Assembly: GCA_021781815.1 (NCBI GenBank)
Contig: JAJXWB010000015.1
Span: 1 to 64,000, forward strand
Length of the DNA: 64,000 nt
Origin: Pseudomonadota bacterium
GTDB taxonomy: Bacteria > Pseudomonadota > Alphaproteobacteria > Rhizobiales > Beijerinckiaceae
Direction: 5' to 3'
Shown here: piece after piece, positions 8,250 through 16,659 of the stretch
How the letters are laid out: each line of letters opens with the position of its first letter
Position numbering within the stretch: the first letter of the stretch is position 1
The notes under the pieces: model-generated
What the model saw: the letters and a program-made list of their open reading frames with translations, nothing else
What the model was told of the DNA's origin: nothing
Databases searched by the model: none
Translations under genes and position numbers: made by a program

Positions 8250-9791
8250 ATGACGGGAGAGAGCTTCGACGGCCTGATCAGCGGCGGCCGTCGCCTGACC
8301 AGATCGGAACTGGACGAACGCGCGGCGCGCGCGGCGCAGGGATTCATTGATCTCGGCGTCGGCCCGGGCGATTCCATCGCCCTGTTCCTGCGCAACGATT
8401 TCGCTTTCTTCGAGGCGTCGATCGCCGCGCAGCGCCTTGCGGCCTACGCCGTTCCCATCAACTGGCATTTCAAGGCGGAGGAGGTCGACTATGTGCTGCG
8501 CGATTGCGGCGCGCGAATTTTTGTCGTCCACGCAGATCTCTGGCCGATCGTCGCACACATCGTTCCGGATCGGGTGCGCGTCTTCGTCGCGCCGACTCCG
8601 TCGGAGATCGCAGAAGCCTACGGCGTCGCGCCGGATGCGCGCGGCGTTCCGGCGGGCATGCAGGCATGGGACGAATGGGTCGCATCGCAACGGCCCGCGC
8701 GCGACCTGCCGCCGCCCGCGACCGACAGCATGATCTACACGTCCGGCACCACAGGCAGCCCAAAGGCGGTGCGCCGCAATCCCGCGTCCCCCGAGCAGGC
8801 GGAAAAATCGGCATGGATTCGCCGCACCGTCTACGGCTTCACATCAGACATGGTCGCCGGCGTTCCCGGCCCGCTCTACCATTCGGCGCCGAATTCGTTC
8901 GGTCTGCGCGCCGCGCAGATGGGCCGCGCCGTCGTCCTGCTGCCGCGCTTCGATCCGGAGGACATGCTGAAAGCCATCGAACGGCATCGCATATCCCACA
9001 TGTTCATGGTGCCGACCATGTTCGTGCGATTGCTGAAGCTGCCAGGGGACGTGCGCGCGAAATACGACCTGTCGTCGTTGCGTTACATCATCCACGCTGC
9101 CGCGCCCTGCCCGATCGAAGCCAAGCGCGGCATGATCGAATGGTGGGGACCGATCATTCACGAATTCTATGGCTCGACTGAATCGAGCGCTGTGACGCTA
9201 GCCACATCTGCGGATTCGCTCAAGAAGCCCGGAACCGTAGGACGCCCGGTGGCAGGAGCCGAGATCGTGATCGTCGGCGAAGACGGACAAGAAGCGCCGA
9301 TCGGCGCCCAGGGCGAGATTTTCACCCGCATCGCCGGCATGCCCGATTTCACATATCACAACAAACCGGACAAACGCGTCGAGATCGACCGAAACGGCCT
9401 CATTACCTCGGGCGACGTCGGTTATCTCGATTCGGATGGCTATCTCTTTATCTGCGACCGCAAGCGCGACATGGTGATTTCCGGCGGCGTCAACATCTAT
9501 CCCGCCGAAATCGAATCCGTCGCGCTGCATATGCCGCAAATCAGGGACTGCGCCGTCTTCGGCATTCCCGACGACGATTTTGGCGAGGCGCTGATGGCGG
9601 TGGTCGAGCCGCAGCCCGGGGTCGATCTGACTCCGGACGAAATCCGCGTCTATCTCAAGCAGCATCTCGCCGACTACAAGACCCCGAAGCACATCAAGAT
9701 CGCCAGCGATCTTCCGCGCGAGGATTCAGGAAAGATTTTCAAGCGCCGGCTGCGCGACCCCTATTGGACGAAAGCGGGCCGGACGATCTGA
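8250..9791 (+). CDS. AMP-forming acyl-CoA synthetase
   Basis: A 513-residue ANL-superfamily ligase that activates a carboxylic acid with ATP and CoA. The P-loop YTSGTTGSPKAVRR is at about residues 168-181, then FYGSTESSAVTL (A5 region), GDVGYLDSDGYLFICDRKRDM (adenylate-binding Asp and hinge) and the C-terminal lysine region EDSGKIFKRRLRD. The sequence resembles ligases annotated as bile-acid or long-chain acyl-CoA ligases. It follows the CoA-transferase gene by 21 bases, in the same operon. The ribosome binding site AAGAGAGACGAG just precedes the ATG. Substrate is not determinable here; a hydrophobic acid feeding the nearby MaoC and dehydrogenase steps is plausible. Confidence 0.92.
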   Translation: MTGESFDGLISGGRRLTRSELDERAARAAQGFIDLGVGPGDSIALFLRNDFAFFEASIAAQRLAAYAVPINWHFKAEEVDYVLRDCGARIFVVHADLWPIVAHIVPDRVRVFVAPTPSEIAEAYGVAPDARGVPAGMQAWDEWVASQRPARDLPPPATDSMIYTSGTTGSPKAVRRNPASPEQAEKSAWIRRTVYGFTSDMVAGVPGPLYHSAPNSFGLRAAQMGRAVVLLPRFDPEDMLKAIERHRISHMFMVPTMFVRLLKLPGDVRAKYDLSSLRYIIHAAAPCPIEAKRGMIEWWGPIIHEFYGSTESSAVTLATSADSLKKPGTVGRPVAGAEIVIVGEDGQEAPIGAQGEIFTRIAGMPDFTYHNKPDKRVEIDRNGLITSGDVGYLDSDGYLFICDRKRDMVISGGVNIYPAEIESVALHMPQIRDCAVFGIPDDDFGEALMAVVEPQPGVDLTPDEIRVYLKQHLADYKTPKHIKIASDLPREDSGKIFKRRLRDPYWTKAGRTI

Positions 9792-9845
9792 CGTCCGGCC
9801 AGCCGGACGGTTGCGCCCGCTGGCGGCCGCAGCGTCGCCAACATG

Positions 9846-10826
9846 CTATTCGCCCGCCGCTTTCGCTGCGGCTCGCGCCTGCGCCCAATGCACGTAAAGC
9901 TGCGCCAGCGCCGCCGAGGCGATGCGCGCCGGCGCGGTGTCGGCGCGGCTCGTCAGCATGATCGGGCAGCGCGCGCCGAGCGCCAGCCCCGAATCGCCGG
10001 CCCCCGCGAGAAACACGAGTTGCTTCACCAGCATGTTGCCAGCTTCGAGGTCGGGAACGATCAAGACGTCGGCGTCGCCGGCGACGTCCGACACGATGCC
10101 TTTGTCGGCGGCGGCCTGTTTCGAGATGGCGTTGTCGAAAGCAAGCGGTCCGTCGAGAACGCCGTCCGTGATCTGTCCGCGATCAGCCATTTTGCAGAGG
10201 GCTGCGGCTTCGACGGTCGAGGGGATTTTCGGCGTCACCGTTTCCACGGCGGAGAGGATTGCGACCTTGGGTCGCTCGACGCCGAGAGCGCGGGAGAGAT
10301 CGATCGCGTTCTGCACGATGTCGCGTTTGTCGGCGAGACAGGGCGCGATATTGATCGCAGCGTCGCTGATGACGATGAGTTTCGGATAGAGCGGCGCATC
10401 GATGACGAAAATATGCGAGATGCGCCGCTCCGTCCGCAATCCGCCCTCCGCCCGCACGACGGCCTCCATCACCTCGTCGGTATGCAGCGCGCCCTTCATG
10501 ATCGCCTGAACGCGACCGGCCCGCGCCAGCTCCACCGCCCGCGCGGCTGCGGCGTGGGAATGCGGCGCATCCTCGATCGCAACTCCTTCCAGTGACGCGC
10601 CGACGCGCGCTGCGGCCGCCTCAATCTTCCTTCGGGGTCCAACCAGGACGGGATCGATCATGCCGAGTTCACGCGCGGCAAAGGCTCCGCCGATAGAATT
10701 CCCGTCGCACGGATGCACGATGGCTACGCAGATCGGCGGCAGTCGGCGCGCCTGTTCCACAAGCGCAGCGAGCCGGGGGAATTTCAAGAGATCCTGCATC
10801 CCTTTACGAGCTAAGACAGCATCCAT
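9846..10826 (-). CDS. Phosphate acyltransferase (Pta/Ptb family)
   Basis: About 326 residues, matching the phosphate acetyl/butyryltransferase family, which interconverts acyl-CoA and acyl phosphate. Family features are IGGAFAARELGMIDPVLVGP near the N terminus, MKGALHTDEVMEAVV, VVISDAAINIAPCLADKRDI, and the C-terminal glycine-rich VPDLEAGNMLVKQLVFLAGA. The length fits the stand-alone catalytic domain. Some relatives are fused to a MaoC domain; this one is not. The reading frame is open further upstream to 11012, overlapping fbp, but the residues there are not family-like, so I start at ATG 10826, with 10799 as alternative. The gene lies downstream of fbp on the same strand. No acetate kinase gene is visible in the window. 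Confidence 0.85.
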   Translation of the reverse strand: MDAVLARKGMQDLLKFPRLAALVEQARRLPPICVAIVHPCDGNSIGGAFAARELGMIDPVLVGPRRKIEAAAARVGASLEGVAIEDAPHSHAAAARAVELARAGRVQAIMKGALHTDEVMEAVVRAEGGLRTERRISHIFVIDAPLYPKLIVISDAAINIAPCLADKRDIVQNAIDLSRALGVERPKVAILSAVETVTPKIPSTVEAAALCKMADRGQITDGVLDGPLAFDNAISKQAAADKGIVSDVAGDADVLIVPDLEAGNMLVKQLVFLAGAGDSGLALGARCPIMLTSRADTAPARIASAALAQLYVHWAQARAAAKAAGE

Positions 10827-10917
10827 GCACTGAGTCCAGGAGTTATGGCGCAGCGCACAAGATGCCGCCTTAAGCGACGGCGGGCAACAGGGGCCGATCA
10901 AGGGCCGGCGCAGGCTC

Positions 10918-11937
10918 TCACATGCGCAGTTCCGTGCGGACTTCGCTCGCCGCCATGAATTCGGCAATCGCGACCGGCGAGACATGCCGCATGAAGCGCG
11001 CCACCTCGTCATGGGAGCCGAAGATCAGCGGCGTATGTACATGCAAGCTGTCCGGCGCGATATCGAGAATATTGCGCTTGCCGTCGGTCGCCGCGCCGCC
11101 CGCCTGTTCAATCAGCATGGCGATCGGATTGGCCTCGTAGAGAAGACGCAGCCTGCCTCGCACTTGACCGCGCCGCGTCCCGCCAGGATAGAGGTAGAGG
11201 CCGCCGCGCACGAGAATCCGATAGGTTTCGCCGCACAGGGCGCCGACCCATCGGGTGTTGAAGTCCACAGCGCGCGGCCCGTCCGCCCCGGCAGTCATTT
11301 CATCGACATAGGAGCGCACGCGCTCCGACCAGAAGCGCGCATTCGAGCCGTTGACGGCATATTCCCGCGACGTCCGGGGGATTGCGAGCTTTGTCCGCGC
11401 CAGCGTGAATCGCTGCGTCGTGCGATCGAGGGTGAACACCATGACGCCATCCCCGAGCGTCAGCGCAAGGCTCGTATGCGGCCCGAAGATGAAGAAGCCG
11501 GCGGCGAGCTGGCGGCGGCCCATCTGCTTGAAGGTGGCGCCGGCTGTGTCAAGCGCCGGCAGGATGCCGAAGATGATGCCGAGCGGCGCGTTGGCGTCGA
11601 TATTGGTGGAGCCGTCGAGCGGGTCGACCGCGACCGCAACCGGCGCGCCGGGGATCATGTCAATCGCCGATTCGCTTTCCTCGGATGCGAGGTAGCGCAC
11701 CGGCGCATGGCGAAGGCGATCTGCGATCAACTCTTCCGCCATGATGTCGAGCCGGCGCTGCGCGTCGCCGTCGGCGTGATGAGCGATCAGATCGTGCATT
11801 TCGTCCGCGAGCGGCCCGCGACCGACCGTGTCGGCGAGCGCAGTCGCCGCGTCGGCCAGTTCGCCGACTGTAGCGGCGATGGCGGTCTGCAGCGGCCGGC
11901 CGGCGGCCCATGCATTGAGATAGGCTTTGAGGATCAC
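10918..11937 (-). CDS. fbp: Fructose-1,6-bisphosphatase class I
   Basis: Hydrolyses fructose 1,6-bisphosphate to fructose 6-phosphate in gluconeogenesis and the Calvin cycle. The metal-site motif VDPLDGSTNIDANAPLGIIF is intact, preceded by the YLASEESES glutamate cluster, with the C-terminal substrate region LYLYPGG and GGAATDGKRNILDI. From the GTG at 11937 it is 339 residues, the normal length. The frame stays open to 12060, but this would place promoter DNA in the protein, so I prefer the GTG, which has GGGAG upstream. It is divergent from a CbbR-like LysR gene, as in Calvin-cycle operons, yet the next gene is a phosphate acyltransferase, not phosphoribulokinase or RuBisCO. Confidence 0.93.
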   Translation of the reverse strand: MILKAYLNAWAAGRPLQTAIAATVGELADAATALADTVGRGPLADEMHDLIAHHADGDAQRRLDIMAEELIADRLRHAPVRYLASEESESAIDMIPGAPVAVAVDPLDGSTNIDANAPLGIIFGILPALDTAGATFKQMGRRQLAAGFFIFGPHTSLALTLGDGVMVFTLDRTTQRFTLARTKLAIPRTSREYAVNGSNARFWSERVRSYVDEMTAGADGPRAVDFNTRWVGALCGETYRILVRGGLYLYPGGTRRGQVRGRLRLLYEANPIAMLIEQAGGAATDGKRNILDIAPDSLHVHTPLIFGSHDEVARFMRHVSPVAIAEFMAASEVRTELRM

Positions 11938-12011
11938 GGAGGCGCGCTCCCTGTGGCGGCGACGGGCAGGACTCCCGCGCAAAGGAACTTCGCCGGGATT
12001 GCAGCGAAAGA

Positions 12012-12053
12012 ATATTTGAAATATCTTTCGGTACAATTCAATTTTACTGAATT
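12012..12053. promoter_or_regulatory. fbp/LysR intergenic operator region with two dyads
   Basis: The divergent promoter region holds two perfect inverted repeats: ATATTT-G-AAATAT at 12012-12024, and AATTCA-N7-TGAATT at 12035-12053. The second fits the T-N11-A pattern of LysR-type binding sites and ends 9 bases before the regulator's GTG. The region is strikingly AT-rich against its surroundings. Binding by the adjacent CbbR-like protein is inferred. Confidence 0.6.
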
Positions 12054-12062
12054 GGGGCACCC

Positions 12063-12974
12063 GTGCGCGGCGTAACCCTCAAGCAATTGCGCGCATTGCG
12101 CGCCGTCGTCGACACCGGCAGCGTGACTGCCGCCGCGCGGGAGCTGTTTGTCACGCCTCCGGCCGTCTCCATGCAGATCAAGCAGTTCGAGGAGCGAGCG
12201 GGGCTGCCGCTGATCGAGCGCGCCGGCGAAAAATTCGTATTGACCACAGCCGGACGCGAGGCGCTGCGCGCCGGGCGGGCGATCGAGGCGGTCATCGACG
12301 ACCTGGAAGCGAGCTTCGAGACGTTGCGCGGCGGCGTCGCCGGCCACGTCAGCGTCGGCATCGTCTCGACCGCCAAATATTTTGCGCCGCGCATCATCGG
12401 CGCCTTCGCCAAGGCGCACCCCCAGGTGCATGTTTCCCTCACCGTCGGCAATCGCGAGCATATCATCCATTCGCTGCGCGACTTTTCCATCGACATCGCC
12501 ATCATGGGCCGTCCCCCGCCGGATCAGAGCTGTGCGGCTGACATCATTGGCGATCATCCTCATCTCATCGTCGCCGATCCAACGCATCGCCTCGCGCGCA
12601 AGCGCAAGGTCGATCCACGCCAGCTCGCGGGCGAGACTTTCGTCGTGCGCGAACCCGGCTCCGGCACGCGCGGGCTGATGGAAGCCTTTCTGGAAAAGGC
12701 GGGCGTGACGCCGACTCTCGGGCTTGAAATCGATTCTAACGAGACGATCAAGCAGGCCGTCATGGCCGGCCTTGGCGTCGCGTTCATCTCCGCGCACACA
12801 GTGACGGCGGAGCTGAAGGAAAAGCGGCTGGTCAAGCTTGACGTGGTCGGGCTTCCAGTGATTCGGCAATGGTTCGTGATGCAGCGTCTCGATCGCCGTC
12901 AGATGCCCGCAACGCGCGCGCTGCAGGATTTCATCGTCGCCAATCGAGGCGACTTCCTCCCGCCGAGCGCCTGA
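12063..12974 (+). CDS. CbbR-like LysR-family regulator
   Basis: A 303-residue LysR-type regulator. The N-terminal helix-turn-helix is at about residues 5-63 (RALRAVVDTGSVTAAARELF, then PPAVSMQIKQFEE). The effector domain begins GHVSVGIVSTAKYFAPRIIG and includes SIDIAIMGRPPPD, wording typical of CbbR, the activator of Calvin-cycle operons. The divergent fbp strengthens that. CbbR proteins sense metabolites such as RuBP, PEP or NADPH. No RuBisCO or phosphoribulokinase gene lies in the window, so it may control gluconeogenic carbon flow only, or a cbb operon elsewhere. Translation starts at GTG 12063. I leave the symbol blank because a CbbR-like paralogue cannot be excluded. Confidence 0.88.
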   Translation: MRGVTLKQLRALRAVVDTGSVTAAARELFVTPPAVSMQIKQFEERAGLPLIERAGEKFVLTTAGREALRAGRAIEAVIDDLEASFETLRGGVAGHVSVGIVSTAKYFAPRIIGAFAKAHPQVHVSLTVGNREHIIHSLRDFSIDIAIMGRPPPDQSCAADIIGDHPHLIVADPTHRLARKRKVDPRQLAGETFVVREPGSGTRGLMEAFLEKAGVTPTLGLEIDSNETIKQAVMAGLGVAFISAHTVTAELKEKRLVKLDVVGLPVIRQWFVMQRLDRRQMPATRALQDFIVANRGDFLPPSA

Positions 12975-13031
12975 TGTAACAAGCCTCAGCGGTATTCGAT
13001 GCTGAGAGGCGAGATGCGGGGCGAAGCGACA

Positions 13032-13448
13032 ATGACTGAGACTGCGCCGTTCGATCCGGCCGCGCACGGCTGGAGGATCATGAAGGGCGACGGCTTCTCC
13101 TCGCTCGTCGGCCCGATCTGGGCGCGCCGCGACGGCGACGTCTGGCGTTACGCCTTCCTCGCTGAAGACAAGCACGAGAACCGGCAGGGCGCTGTGCATG
13201 GCGGCATGCTCATGACCTTCGCCGATCACGCCATCGGCTTCGTCGCCTGGGAAGCGGCCGGCCGACGCAAATGCGTGACCATGCAACTCGAAAATCAGTT
13301 TCTGGCCGCCGTGCGCCACGGCGATTTCGTCGAATGCGACACGGAGATCGTACGCGCCGCGAAGACAGTGATCTTTTTGCGCGGCGTCCTGAAGGTACAC
13401 GGAAAGCCGGTGATGGCGGCGAGCGGTATCTGGAAGGTCATCGAGTAA
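13032..13448 (+). CDS. PaaI-type hotdog thioesterase
   Basis: About 138 residues, a single hotdog domain of the PaaI/acyl-CoA thioesterase family, hydrolysing acyl- or aryl-CoA to free acid and CoA. The core motif is NRQGAVHGGMLMTFADHAIG, with HGGMLMTFAD as the conserved turn and catalytic Asp, followed by a C-terminal strand VIFLRGVLKVHGKPVMAASG. Upstream in-frame starts exist at 12999 and 13014; the latter has a GAGAGG ribosome binding site. I prefer 13032 (MTETAPFDPAAHGW) because it matches the family's usual N terminus. It stands alone between the LysR gene and a convergent dehydrogenase operon, so it may discharge CoA intermediates of that pathway. Confidence 0.85.
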   Translation: MTETAPFDPAAHGWRIMKGDGFSSLVGPIWARRDGDVWRYAFLAEDKHENRQGAVHGGMLMTFADHAIGFVAWEAAGRRKCVTMQLENQFLAAVRHGDFVECDTEIVRAAKTVIFLRGVLKVHGKPVMAASGIWKVIE

Positions 13449-13493
13449 AATCGAAGCGCGCGCATCATCCCGACAGCGATCGTTGTCCGGGCC

Positions 13494-14639
13494 TCACAGC
13501 TCCATCTGCCGCGCGGCGAGATCCTTCATGATCTCCTCCGCGCCGCCGCCGATGGCGTTGACTTTCACCTCGCGATAGATGCGCTCGACCTTCGTGCCGC
13601 GCATGAACCCCATGCCCCCGTGGATCTGCACGGCCTCGGAGGCGCAGAACGCCATTGTCTGCGTCGCCTGGTTTTTCAGCATGGCGATTTCGGCGACCGG
13701 GCTCTCGCCGTTCTGCACACGCCAGGCGAGGGATTCCAGATAGGCCTGCGTCGCATTCACGCGCATGGCCATATCGACGATCTTGTGGCGGATCACCTGC
13801 TGATCCGCCAGTCTACCGCCGAACGCCTTTCGCTCGCGCGCCCAGAAAATCGCCTCTTCGAGACAGACGCGCGAATAGGCGGCGCAGGACGCCGCCATCC
13901 CCAGACGCTCCGAATTGAAATTGAGCATTACATAGCGGAATCCCTTGTTCTCCTCGCCGATCAGATTCTCGACGGGAACCTTCACGTCATCGAAGAACAA
14001 TTGCGCCGTATCGCTCGCCCACCAGCCCATTTTGCGCAGGGGCTGCTGGGTGAAGCCGGGCATGCCGCGCTCGATCAGCAGCAGCGACACGCCGCCAGCG
14101 CCAGGTCCGCCCGTGCGCGCTGCGACTGTGTAGAAATCCGCGCGCACGCCGGAGGTGATGAACATCTTCGACCCGTTGACGATGTAATGATCGCCATCGC
14201 GCCGCGCCGTCGTCTTGAGTTGGGCGACGTCCGACCCGCCCGACGGCTCCGTGATGGCGAGCGCCGAGATCTTTTCGCCCGCCAGAACCCGCGGCAGCAC
14301 ACGCGCCTTCATCGCCGCGGAACCGACGGCGGCGATCGGCGGCGAACCGATCGTGTGGCTCATCAGACTCGCCGACACGCCGCCGGCCCCCGCGCGCGCA
14401 AGCTCCTGCGACAGGACGATGCGATGGAACTGGTCGCATGGCGTCCCGCCATATTCCTCCGGAAAGCCGAGTCCGAGAAATCCCGCCTCGCCCGCCTTCC
14501 TGTACAATTCGCGCGGGAATCCGCCCGCCTCGTCCCATTCGTCGACGTGCGGCGCGATTTCCGTCTCGACGAAACGCCGCGCTGTCGCGCGAAACGCCTC
14601 GTGGCTTTCGTCGTAATAGGGACTCCTGGCCTCGGTCAT
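13494..14639 (-). CDS. Acyl-CoA dehydrogenase (381 aa)
   Basis: A full-length FAD-dependent dehydrogenase. LGFPEEYGGT is in the N domain, ALAITEPSGGSDVAQLKTTA is the FAD-binding strand, and MFITSGVRADFYTVAARTG follows. The C domain has RKAFGGRLADQQVIRHKIVD and the FAD motif AVQIHGGMGFMRGTKVERIYREVKV. The sequence resembles short/branched-chain and isovaleryl-type enzymes. The start MTEARSPYYDESHE at 14639 leaves a single base after the stop of the carboxylase alpha gene at 14641, so they are translationally linked. The longer frame to 14675 only adds antisense-like residues. It is the last gene of the carboxylase/dehydrogenase operon reading down from 19439. Confidence 0.93.
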   Translation of the reverse strand: MTEARSPYYDESHEAFRATARRFVETEIAPHVDEWDEAGGFPRELYRKAGEAGFLGLGFPEEYGGTPCDQFHRIVLSQELARAGAGGVSASLMSHTIGSPPIAAVGSAAMKARVLPRVLAGEKISALAITEPSGGSDVAQLKTTARRDGDHYIVNGSKMFITSGVRADFYTVAARTGGPGAGGVSLLLIERGMPGFTQQPLRKMGWWASDTAQLFFDDVKVPVENLIGEENKGFRYVMLNFNSERLGMAASCAAYSRVCLEEAIFWARERKAFGGRLADQQVIRHKIVDMAMRVNATQAYLESLAWRVQNGESPVAEIAMLKNQATQTMAFCASEAVQIHGGMGFMRGTKVERIYREVKVNAIGGGAEEIMKDLAARQMEL

Positions 14640-14640
14640 T

Positions 14641-16635
14641 TCATCCCCCCGGGAGTGACGCAGGCTCCACCGCAAGCGCCGCCAAAATCTGGCGCGTCGC
14701 GACCTGATCGCCCTCCTTCACCGAAATCGTTTCGACCATGCCGTCGCGCCCGGCGACGATCTCATGCTGCATCTTCATCGCTTCGAGAATGACGACGCGC
14801 TGACCCTTTTTCACTGTGTCGCCGGCCCTGGCGAGCACCGAAACGATGCGGCCATTCATCGGCGCAAGCAGTCGCGCGTCTCCGTCACGCTCGGCGGCGC
14901 CCTTGATTTCATGCGACGTCTCGCGCGTCGCAAGGCTTTCTCCGGCAACGGCGAGATAGAGCGTGTCGCCATCGAAAGCGACGCGCGCCTGCGATTGCAC
15001 GCCGTCGCTCGAAAAGCGAACAACACCGTCGTCGAGGTCGCCCAGCTCGATGTCGATCGCACCGCCTTCAGCCGTCACACGGTATCCATCCGCGCCACAT
15101 GCGAGAAGCGTGACCGGAATGGTGCAGTCGCCAACCGAGAGCTTCAGTGGCTTGGCGAAAGCGCCGCTCGAATCCCAACTCGCGACGAGAGGCGAGACCC
15201 GGCGGGCGCTGCGCTCATAGTGCAGCGCCGCCGCGAGCGCCAGCGCGCGGGCGGACGGCGCGCGTCCGGACGCCGCCTCCGATCCCGGCGGGAAATGCGC
15301 GCCGATGAAGGCCGTCGTCGCGCCGCCGGCCGCAAACACCGGATGGTTCAGCATGTCGACCAGAAACGCCTTGTTGTTCTGCAGGCCGAACAGCACGGTC
15401 TCCTCCAGCGCCCGAACCAATCGCCGCCTCGCCTCCTCGCGCGTTCTGCCATGCGCGATCACCTTGGCGATCATCGGATCGTAGAACGAACTGATCGCCT
15501 GGCCCGAGCGAATTCCGTGGTCGACGCGCACGCCAGCCCCCGCAGCCGGCGCCCAAGTGTGAACCGTCCCGCTTTGCGGCAGAAAATTCCGCGCTGGATC
15601 TTCGGCATAGAGACGAACTTCGATCGCGTGCCCCTCGACCCGAATCTGGTCCTGCTGCAGCGGCAGAGGTTCGCCGGCGGCGATGCGCAACTGCCATGCG
15701 ACAAGGTCGAGCCCCGTGATCTCCTCGGTCACGGGATGCTCGACCTGCAAACGCGTGTTCATCTCGAGGAAATAGAAGTCGCCGGACGAATCGAGCAGGA
15801 ATTCGACCGTGCCCGCTCCGCAATATGCAATCGCCTTCGCCGCCGCGACAGCCGCCGCGCCCATCTTCTCACGCAATTGAGGCGACACGGCGGGCGACGG
15901 CGCCTCCTCGATCACCTTCTGGTGGCGGCGCTGCACAGAGCAGTCGCGTTCGCCGAGATGGATGACATTGCCCAGCGTGTCGCCGAATATCTGCACTTCC
16001 ACATGGCGCGCGTCGACGACGGCTTTTTCCAGAATCAGTTCGCCCGAGTCGAAGGCGTTGGTCGCCTCCGATCGCGCGGTCGAGACCGCCTGAATGAAGT
16101 CCGCCGCCCGCGAAACGAGTCGCATGCCGCGACCGCCGCCGCCAGCCGCCGCCTTCACCATGATCGGATAGCCGATGCGGTCCGCCTCCGCCGCGAGAGT
16201 CGCGTCGCTCTGGTCTGCGCCCTGATAGCCCGGCACGCAGGGCACATTCGCCTCGATCATCAGGCGCTTGGCGGCAGCCTTGTTGCCCATCGCGCGGATC
16301 GAGGCAGGCGTCGGACCGATGAATACGAGTCCTGCCGCCATGCAGGCCGCGGCAAAGGATTCATTCTCGGAGAGGAAGCCATATCCGGGATGCACGGCGT
16401 CCGCGCCCACGCGCTTCGCCGCGGTCAGCAGCGCGGCGACATCGAGATAGGAGTCTGAGGCCGGCGGCGGACCGATTCGAACGGCTTCATCCGCCGTGCG
16501 CACATGCAGCGCATCCTTGTCCGCGTCGGAATAGACTGCAACCGTCGCATAGCCCATGTCGTGCGCCGCGCGCATGATGCGGCAGGCGATTTCACCGCGA
16601 TTGGCGATGAGAATTTTGGAAAATGCGCGCGTCAT
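14641..16635 (-). CDS. Acyl-CoA carboxylase alpha subunit (biotin carboxylase plus BCCP)
   Basis: A 664-residue biotin-dependent carboxylase subunit that carboxylates biotin with ATP and bicarbonate. The biotin carboxylase N domain begins SKILIANRGEIACRIMRAA, the ATP-grasp has KAAAGGGGRGMRLV, and the C domain is present. A biotinyl domain at the C terminus carries LEAMKMQHEI (biotinylated Lys in AMKM). The length fits propionyl-, methylcrotonyl- or geranyl-CoA carboxylase alpha chains. Its partner is the carboxyltransferase at 17838-19439 with a dehydrogenase between them, an order seen in leucine/isovalerate (liu), citronellol (atu) and propionate pathways. No enoyl-CoA hydratase or HMG-CoA lyase gene is in the cluster, so the substrate is open. 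Confidence 0.94.
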   Translation of the reverse strand: MTRAFSKILIANRGEIACRIMRAAHDMGYATVAVYSDADKDALHVRTADEAVRIGPPPASDSYLDVAALLTAAKRVGADAVHPGYGFLSENESFAAACMAAGLVFIGPTPASIRAMGNKAAAKRLMIEANVPCVPGYQGADQSDATLAAEADRIGYPIMVKAAAGGGGRGMRLVSRAADFIQAVSTARSEATNAFDSGELILEKAVVDARHVEVQIFGDTLGNVIHLGERDCSVQRRHQKVIEEAPSPAVSPQLREKMGAAAVAAAKAIAYCGAGTVEFLLDSSGDFYFLEMNTRLQVEHPVTEEITGLDLVAWQLRIAAGEPLPLQQDQIRVEGHAIEVRLYAEDPARNFLPQSGTVHTWAPAAGAGVRVDHGIRSGQAISSFYDPMIAKVIAHGRTREEARRRLVRALEETVLFGLQNNKAFLVDMLNHPVFAAGGATTAFIGAHFPPGSEAASGRAPSARALALAAALHYERSARRVSPLVASWDSSGAFAKPLKLSVGDCTIPVTLLACGADGYRVTAEGGAIDIELGDLDDGVVRFSSDGVQSQARVAFDGDTLYLAVAGESLATRETSHEIKGAAERDGDARLLAPMNGRIVSVLARAGDTVKKGQRVVILEAMKMQHEIVAGRDGMVETISVKEGDQVATRQILAALAVEPASLPGG

Positions 16636-16659
16636 GCTGTGGTCCCGATCAATGCCTGT

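Noticed and set aside
14764-16458. 564-codon frame antisense to the carboxylase alpha gene
   Set aside because: Long only because of high GC; the opposite strand has the complete biotin carboxylase/BCCP motifs.
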